NCBI RefSeq assembly: GCF_014646915.1
Contig: NZ_BMOE01000005.1
Coordinates: forward strand, 186,001-250,000
From: Deinococcus aquiradiocola
Lineage (GTDB): Bacteria; Deinococcota; Deinococci; Deinococcales; Deinococcaceae
Direction: 5' to 3'
DNA length: 64,000 nucleotides
In this document: positions 60,041 through 64,000 of the stretch, piece by piece
How the letters are laid out: every line of letters starts with the position of its first letter
Numbering within the stretch: the stretch's first letter is position 1
Position numbers and translations under genes: made by a program
Notes under the pieces: model-generated
Told to the model about the DNA's origin: nothing
The model's input: the letters and a program-made list of their open reading frames with translations, nothing else
Databases searched by the model: none

Positions 60041-60167
60041 CCGGTCATGTAAACGTGTCATCCGCACGGGCAGACGCCCGAACGACGGTCGTGACTTCGG
60101 GACGTCTGGTTCGGGCTGCGCGGTTTGCTGTTCAGGCGCAGGGGGCGAACAGGGAGGGGCCCGTACG

Positions 60168-60296
60168 GTTTTGATCCGATTTCAGGGATGCCGGGGAGAG
60201 CACCGACACCCCTTTCACCTCCTCAAAACCGTACTTGTTGATGCTCGCTTCGCTCGGCTGAACTCCAAAAGTTCGGCTCGAAACTGTATCAGGCCC
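60168..60296 (+). repeat. Dispersed repeat family A, copy 4
   Basis: TACGGTTTTGATCCGATTTC, a GGGATGCC stem (paired less well here), CCTCCTCAAAACCGTAC, GCTCGCTTCGCTCGG, CTGAACTCCAAAAGTTCGG, and a slightly altered end (CTCGAAACTGTATCAGG). It lies between converging genes. Confidence 0.75.
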
Positions 60297-60297
60297 T

Positions 60298-61758
60298 CTA
60301 TTCCCCGGCCTCGGCCCGTGCCGCTCTGGCCGGTCCGTTCTCCAGTCCCGGGGGGCGGCCGCCGGGGAAGCGGGTGTGGACGGGGTCGACCGCCTGTCCT
60401 CTGGGCATGATGTTGGCGGTGCGGCCACGGGCGTCGAGCACCCCGAGGAAGGTCTGCATGACGTTCACTTCGCCGTGCACGAGCCAGATGCGGGCGTCGC
60501 CGGTCGCGTCGAGCCAGGCGAGCAGGTCGTCCTGGTCGGCGTGGGCGGAGAAGCCGCCGATGGTGTGCACCTGGGCTTTGACGGCGATCTCTTCGCCCAT
60601 GATGCGGACTTCCCTGGCGCCTTCCACGATGCGGCCGCCGAGGCTGCTGGGGCTCTGGTAACTGACGATCACGAGGCTGGTGCTGGGTTTCCACAGCTGG
60701 TGCTTGAGGTGATGCTGGATGCGGCCGCCGGTCATCATGCCGTTGCCGGCGAGGATGATGGCGGACCCGTCGTAGCGGTTGAGGCGCTGGGATTCCTGGC
60801 TGGTCGTGACGACGTGCAGCGTGCTGGGCCGGAAGGGGTCGTCGCCGCTGCGCAGCAGGTCGCGGACTTCGGGGATGAGTTCGTCGCCGTACTCGAAGTA
60901 CTCGTTGGTGGCGCGGGCGGCCATGGGGGAGTCGAGGAAGACGGGGATGCGGGGCACGGCGCCGGAGTCCATGAGGCGTTTCAGGGTGTACAGGATGACC
61001 TGGGTGCGTTCGATGGCGAAGCTGGGGATGAGGATCTTGCCGCCCAGCCGGACGCTCTGCGCGAGGACCTGCGCGAATTCCTGCACGGTTTCGGTCAGGG
61101 GGCGGTGCGTGCGGTCGGCGTACGTCGTTTCGATGAGGACGGCGTCCGCTTCCTGGGGGAGCGTGAAGTCGCGCTGCAGGCCGCTCTCGCGGTTGCCGAG
61201 GTCGCCGGAGAACAGCATGCGTTCCCCGCCCGCTTCGAGCAGCAGGAAGGCGCTGCCGAGGATGTGTCCGGCGCGTTCGGTGCGGACGCGCAGCCGGCCG
61301 AGCGTGAACGTCTCCCCGAATTCCAGCTGCGGGCGCAGGAGCGCGAGGGTGTTGTGGACGTCTTCCTCGTCGTAGAGGGGGTCGGGGATGGCCTGTTCGT
61401 CGTGCCCGGCGCGGCGGGCCCAGCGGAGGTCACGGCTGTAGCTTTCGAGCTGCAGGCGGGCGCTGTCGAGGAGGACCGTGCCGATCAGGGCGGCGGTGGG
61501 GGGCGTGCAGAGCACCGGGCCGCGGTAGCCGCGCTTGTACAGCAGCGGCAGCCGCCCGACGTGGTCGAGGTGCGCGTGCGTGAGCAGGACCGCGTCGAGG
61601 CTGGCGGGGTCGAAGGGGAAGGGCTCGCGGTTGCGGGCTTCGAGTTCGTCGTCTCCCTGGAACAGGCCGCAGTCGACGAGGAGGCGCAGGCCGCCCAGTT
61701 CCAGGTAATGCCCGCTGCCGGTGACGGTCTCGGCGGCCCCGATGCTCTGTAGGTGCAT
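60298..61758 (-). CDS. Metallo-beta-lactamase/beta-CASP ribonuclease (CPSF-like)
   Basis: A 486-residue MBL-fold nuclease. The zinc site HAHLDH is at residues 61-66, with HILGS and SGDLG as later ligand segments; the beta-CASP part includes [30 protein letters not shown], and the C-terminal [13 protein letters not shown] and VHGE. It matches CPSF73-like bacterial enzymes such as the Thermus RNase of this family, which cut RNA endo- and exonucleolytically. TACACT is five bases before the ATG. No KH domain is present. Confidence 0.93.
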   Translation of the reverse strand: MHLQSIGAAETVTGSGHYLELGGLRLLVDCGLFQGDDELEARNREPFPFDPASLDAVLLTHAHLDHVGRLPLLYKRGYRGPVLCTPPTAALIGTVLLDSARLQLESYSRDLRWARRAGHDEQAIPDPLYDEEDVHNTLALLRPQLEFGETFTLGRLRVRTERAGHILGSAFLLLEAGGERMLFSGDLGNRESGLQRDFTLPQEADAVLIETTYADRTHRPLTETVQEFAQVLAQSVRLGGKILIPSFAIERTQVILYTLKRLMDSGAVPRIPVFLDSPMAARATNEYFEYGDELIPEVRDLLRSGDDPFRPSTLHVVTTSQESQRLNRYDGSAIILAGNGMMTGGRIQHHLKHQLWKPSTSLVIVSYQSPSSLGGRIVEGAREVRIMGEEIAVKAQVHTIGGFSAHADQDDLLAWLDATGDARIWLVHGEVNVMQTFLGVLDARGRTANIMPRGQAVDPVHTRFPGGRPPGLENGPARAARAEAGE

Positions 61759-61804
61759 GGCCCAGTGTACGGTGCGTGTTCGTGCGCGGTCCTGACAGCT
61801 TTCT

Positions 61805-63322
61805 TCAGGTTCCGGGCGTGCCGTCCGGGCCGGGGGTGGGGGCGGGCACGTCTTGGCCCTGCAGGGCGGCGATCAGGGCGTCCCGGCTGGCCTGCAGGGG
61901 CGCGGTGAGGCTCACGCGGTACGTGTGCGGGTTCAGGAGGCGCAGCGTGCCTTCCGGCAGGCGCCGCAGTTCGGTGCGGGCGCGCGCCTGCACCTGCGGC
62001 AGGGTGGAGGGCGGCGTGACGCGCTCGCCGCCCTCCACGAACACGGTCCTGGGGTCGTGCCAGTCGAGGTTGGCGGGCAGGCGGCTGCTCTTGAGGGGGT
62101 TGGCGGGGTCGCTGACGCGCTGCCCCGCGCGGGGCGCGGCGGGGTCGCCCGCGAGGCCGATCACGTCCCAGCCGTACTGTCCGGCCTGCTCGCCGTCCGT
62201 GCCGGTGCCGCGCCACACGCGTTTCGCGCCGGGCAGGCTGGTCTTGCTGGGGTCGCCCGTGAGTTTCAGGCGGGGCTGGCCGCCGAGTTCCGCGAGTTTG
62301 TACACCCCGCCGAGCGCGCCGCCGCCCGGCCCGCCGCCCGTCACGAGCTGCGTGCCGACCGCGTAGATGTCGAGCCGCCCGCCCTCCCGGATGACGCTCT
62401 GGATGACGTTCTCGGACAGGTCGTTGGACGCCATGACCTTCACCTCCGGGAAGCCCGCCGCGTCCAGCGCGGCCCGCACGCGCCGCGACAGGTACGCGAG
62501 GTCGCCGGAGTCGAGCCGCACGGCGCGCAGTTCGTGCCCGCGCGCCCGCAGTTCCCGCGCGACCGTGATGGCGTTCGGCAGGCCGCTCTCCAGCGTGCTG
62601 ACCGTGTCGAGCAGCAGGGTGGTGCTGTCCGGGTGCAGGTCCGCGTACGCGCGGAAGGCGGTCAGTTCGTCCGGAAAGCTCTCCACCCACGCGTGCGCGT
62701 GCGTGCCCACCACCGGCAGGCCGTACAGCTGCCCGGCCAGCACGTTGCTGGTCGCGGCGGCCCCACCGATGAAGGCCGCGCGGGCCGCGCCGAGCGCTCC
62801 GTCCGGTCCCTGCGCGCGGCGCGTGCCGAACTCCACGAGCGTCCCGCCGTCCATGACGGACACGCAGCGCGCGGCCTTCGTGGCGATCAGCGTCTGGAAG
62901 TTCAGGGTGTTCAGCAGCGCCGTCTCGATCAGCTGCGCCTCCCAGAGGGGCGCCGTGACGGTCAGCAGCGGTTCGTGCGGGAACACCACCGACCCCTCCG
63001 GGAAGCTCTCGATGCGGCCCGTGAAGCGCCACCCGCGCAGCGCGTCCAGAAACGCCGTCTCGAAGAGGTCCAGGCCCGCGAGGTACCGGAGTGCACCCTC
63101 GTCGAAGTGCAGGCCCAGCACGTACTCCAGCATGGGTTCCAGGCCCGCCCACACGCCGTACCCGCCCTCGTAGGGGTTGCGGCGGTAGTACACGTCGAAC
63201 ACGGCCGTCTGCGCGTGCATGCCGTTTCGCCAGTACCCGTGCAGCATCGTGAGCTGGTACAGGTCCGTCAGGAGCGGCGAGAGGTGATTGTGAACAGGGG
63301 CGGACGCGGCGGGCGAACTCAC
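61805..63322 (-). CDS. pncB: Nicotinate phosphoribosyltransferase
   Basis: A ~505-residue enzyme of NAD salvage, joining nicotinate and PRPP. Family blocks: [87 protein letters not shown], the PRPP-site [31 protein letters not shown] and the histidine-type catalytic SNDLSENVI. Three GTG starts are possible (63349, 63340, 63322); the last lies six bases behind CATAGT. It diverges from nadE; both act in NAD synthesis. Confidence 0.94.
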   Translation of the reverse strand: MSSPAASAPVHNHLSPLLTDLYQLTMLHGYWRNGMHAQTAVFDVYYRRNPYEGGYGVWAGLEPMLEYVLGLHFDEGALRYLAGLDLFETAFLDALRGWRFTGRIESFPEGSVVFPHEPLLTVTAPLWEAQLIETALLNTLNFQTLIATKAARCVSVMDGGTLVEFGTRRAQGPDGALGAARAAFIGGAAATSNVLAGQLYGLPVVGTHAHAWVESFPDELTAFRAYADLHPDSTTLLLDTVSTLESGLPNAITVARELRARGHELRAVRLDSGDLAYLSRRVRAALDAAGFPEVKVMASNDLSENVIQSVIREGGRLDIYAVGTQLVTGGGPGGGALGGVYKLAELGGQPRLKLTGDPSKTSLPGAKRVWRGTGTDGEQAGQYGWDVIGLAGDPAAPRAGQRVSDPANPLKSSRLPANLDWHDPRTVFVEGGERVTPPSTLPQVQARARTELRRLPEGTLRLLNPHTYRVSLTAPLQASRDALIAALQGQDVPAPTPGPDGTPGT

Positions 63323-63389
63323 CCCACCACTATGCGCCACCGGGTGCACGGGCGGCAGGGCGGGCCGTGCCGCCCGTCACGGACCGGCG

Positions 63390-63407
63390 TGTGGCACGCG
63401 TGGCACA
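63390..63407. promoter_or_regulatory. Near-palindrome overlapping the nadE -10 box
   Basis: TGTGGCACGCGTGGCACA reads almost the same on both strands, with one mismatched pair. It overlaps CACACT (63404-63409), which is six bases before the nadE ATG. Its position between pncB and nadE suggests a shared NAD-pathway operator. Confidence 0.4.
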
Positions 63408-63415
63408 CTGACGGC

Positions 63416-64000
63416 ATGACCGATCTCCAGGCCCGTATCGTCGCCGAACTCGGCGTGCAGCCCACCATCCGGCCCGAGCAGGAGGTGCGCCGCCGCGTGG
63501 ACTTCCTGAAGGCGTACCTGCAGGGCACGCCCGCGCGCGGCTTCGTGCTCGGCATTTCCGGCGGGCAGGACTCCAGCCTCACCGGGCGCCTGTGCACACT
63601 GGCCGTGCAGGAACTCAACGCGGACGCGCCGGGGGAAGGGTACACCTTCGTGGCCGTGCGCCTCCCGCACCACGTGCAGGCCGACGAGGACGACGCGCAG
63701 CTCGCCCTGACCTTCATCGGCGCGCCGGAAGTCGTGACGCTCAACATCGGGCCAGCCACGGATGCCGCCTCTGCGGGCGTGCAGGCGGCCCTGGGCGAAC
63801 CGCTGCGGGACTTCGTGCGCGGGAACCTCAAGGCGCGCGAACGCATGGCGCTGCAGTACGCGCTGGCCGGGCAGCGGAACCTGCTGGTGGTCGGCACGGA
63901 CCACGCGGCGGAGGCCGTGACGGGCTTCTACACCAAGTACGGGGACGGCGGCGTGGACGTCACGCCGCTCGTCGGGCTGAACAAACGCCAGGGCCGCGCG
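63416..64000 (+). CDS. nadE: NH3-dependent NAD+ synthetase (C-terminus beyond window)
   Basis: The first 195 residues are visible. It has the PP-loop ATP-pyrophosphatase motif SGGQDSS (48-54), then [19 protein letters not shown], the NIGPATDAA segment, [16 protein letters not shown], and [36 protein letters not shown], which are the classic NadE blocks. It lacks the N-terminal nitrilase (glutaminase) domain, so it uses ammonia. It amidates deamido-NAD. The gene continues past the end of the window. Confidence 0.95.
   Translation, partial: MTDLQARIVAELGVQPTIRPEQEVRRRVDFLKAYLQGTPARGFVLGISGGQDSSLTGRLCTLAVQELNADAPGEGYTFVAVRLPHHVQADEDDAQLALTFIGAPEVVTLNIGPATDAASAGVQAALGEPLRDFVRGNLKARERMALQYALAGQRNLLVVGTDHAAEAVTGFYTKYGDGGVDVTPLVGLNKRQGRA

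Overview
This 64 kb window is very GC-rich, densely packed chromosomal DNA that reads as a Deinococcus (Deinococcaceae) chromosome. The assignment rests on several things together: a caa3-type cytochrome oxidase with fused subunits I/III, as in Thermus/Deinococcus; a short RNase II-family enzyme with an N-terminal helix-turn-helix-like region; an LEA-like 11-mer repeat protein; many genes whose start codon lies 5-8 bases behind a TANNNT -10 box (leaderless architecture, well documented in Deinococcus); and small dispersed intergenic repeats. No rRNA, tRNA, CRISPR array, transposase or phage gene was seen, so this is ordinary core chromosome with a few accessory-looking pieces.

Layout. 1-9.5 kb: PRC-barrel protein (cut by the window edge), a small membrane protein, a coupled P-loop ATPase/enolase-superfamily epimerase pair, an MFS exporter, a phosphoesterase lipoprotein, prmA-rsmE diverging from proC, a secreted protein, and a phospholipase A2-like lipoprotein. 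9.7-20.9 kb: glycosyltransferase, dxr-rseP, isocitrate lyase (aceA) next to a 986-residue P-loop/helical-repeat protein, a TPR protein, a diacylglycerol-kinase-family enzyme and lipoproteins. 21-28.6 kb: a 3-oxoacid CoA-transferase pair, hemB, an LEA-like protein, and a five-gene operon (two membrane proteins, a small XRE repressor, ABC ATPase, ABC permease) behind a recognisable operator/promoter. 28.6-36.9 kb: a single-chain MntA-HepT-like fusion, DUF3291, RidA, a divergent pyrophosphatase, an aldo/keto reductase, a second ABC-2 exporter, a DedA protein and a two-component system. 36.9-44.1 kb: RNase II-like enzyme, a DUF4097/DUF2089 envelope-stress-like operon, a TetA-like exporter, ferredoxin plus Crp/Fnr regulator, and a GNAT. 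44.1-50.6 kb: the cytochrome oxidase locus (subunit I+III, subunit II, heme O synthase, heme A synthase, DUF420 assembly factor). 50.6-64 kb: panB, two coupled unknowns, a TPR protein, ftsH behind an exact HAIR (HspR) operator, an SDR, gatB, a DnaQ-like exonuclease, a beta-CASP nuclease, and divergent pncB/nadE of NAD synthesis (nadE cut by the window edge).

The most interesting non-textbook signals are: (1) the MntA-HepT fusion that keeps both the nucleotidyltransferase triad and the RX4HXY motif of HepT in one polypeptide; (2) a dispersed palindromic repeat of about 130 bp (four good copies, three remnants) that abuts stop codons and supplies part of them; (3) a second 56-bp repeat family that also begins exactly at stop codons; (4) well-placed operators: HAIR at ftsH, paired inverted repeats around a consensus promoter at the XRE/ABC operon, an FNR-like box centred 41.5 bp before the ferredoxin start; and (5) a five-gene operon pairing DUF4097 with a DUF2089 regulator and uncharacterised small proteins. 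All assignments come from reading the sequence by eye; no database search was run.
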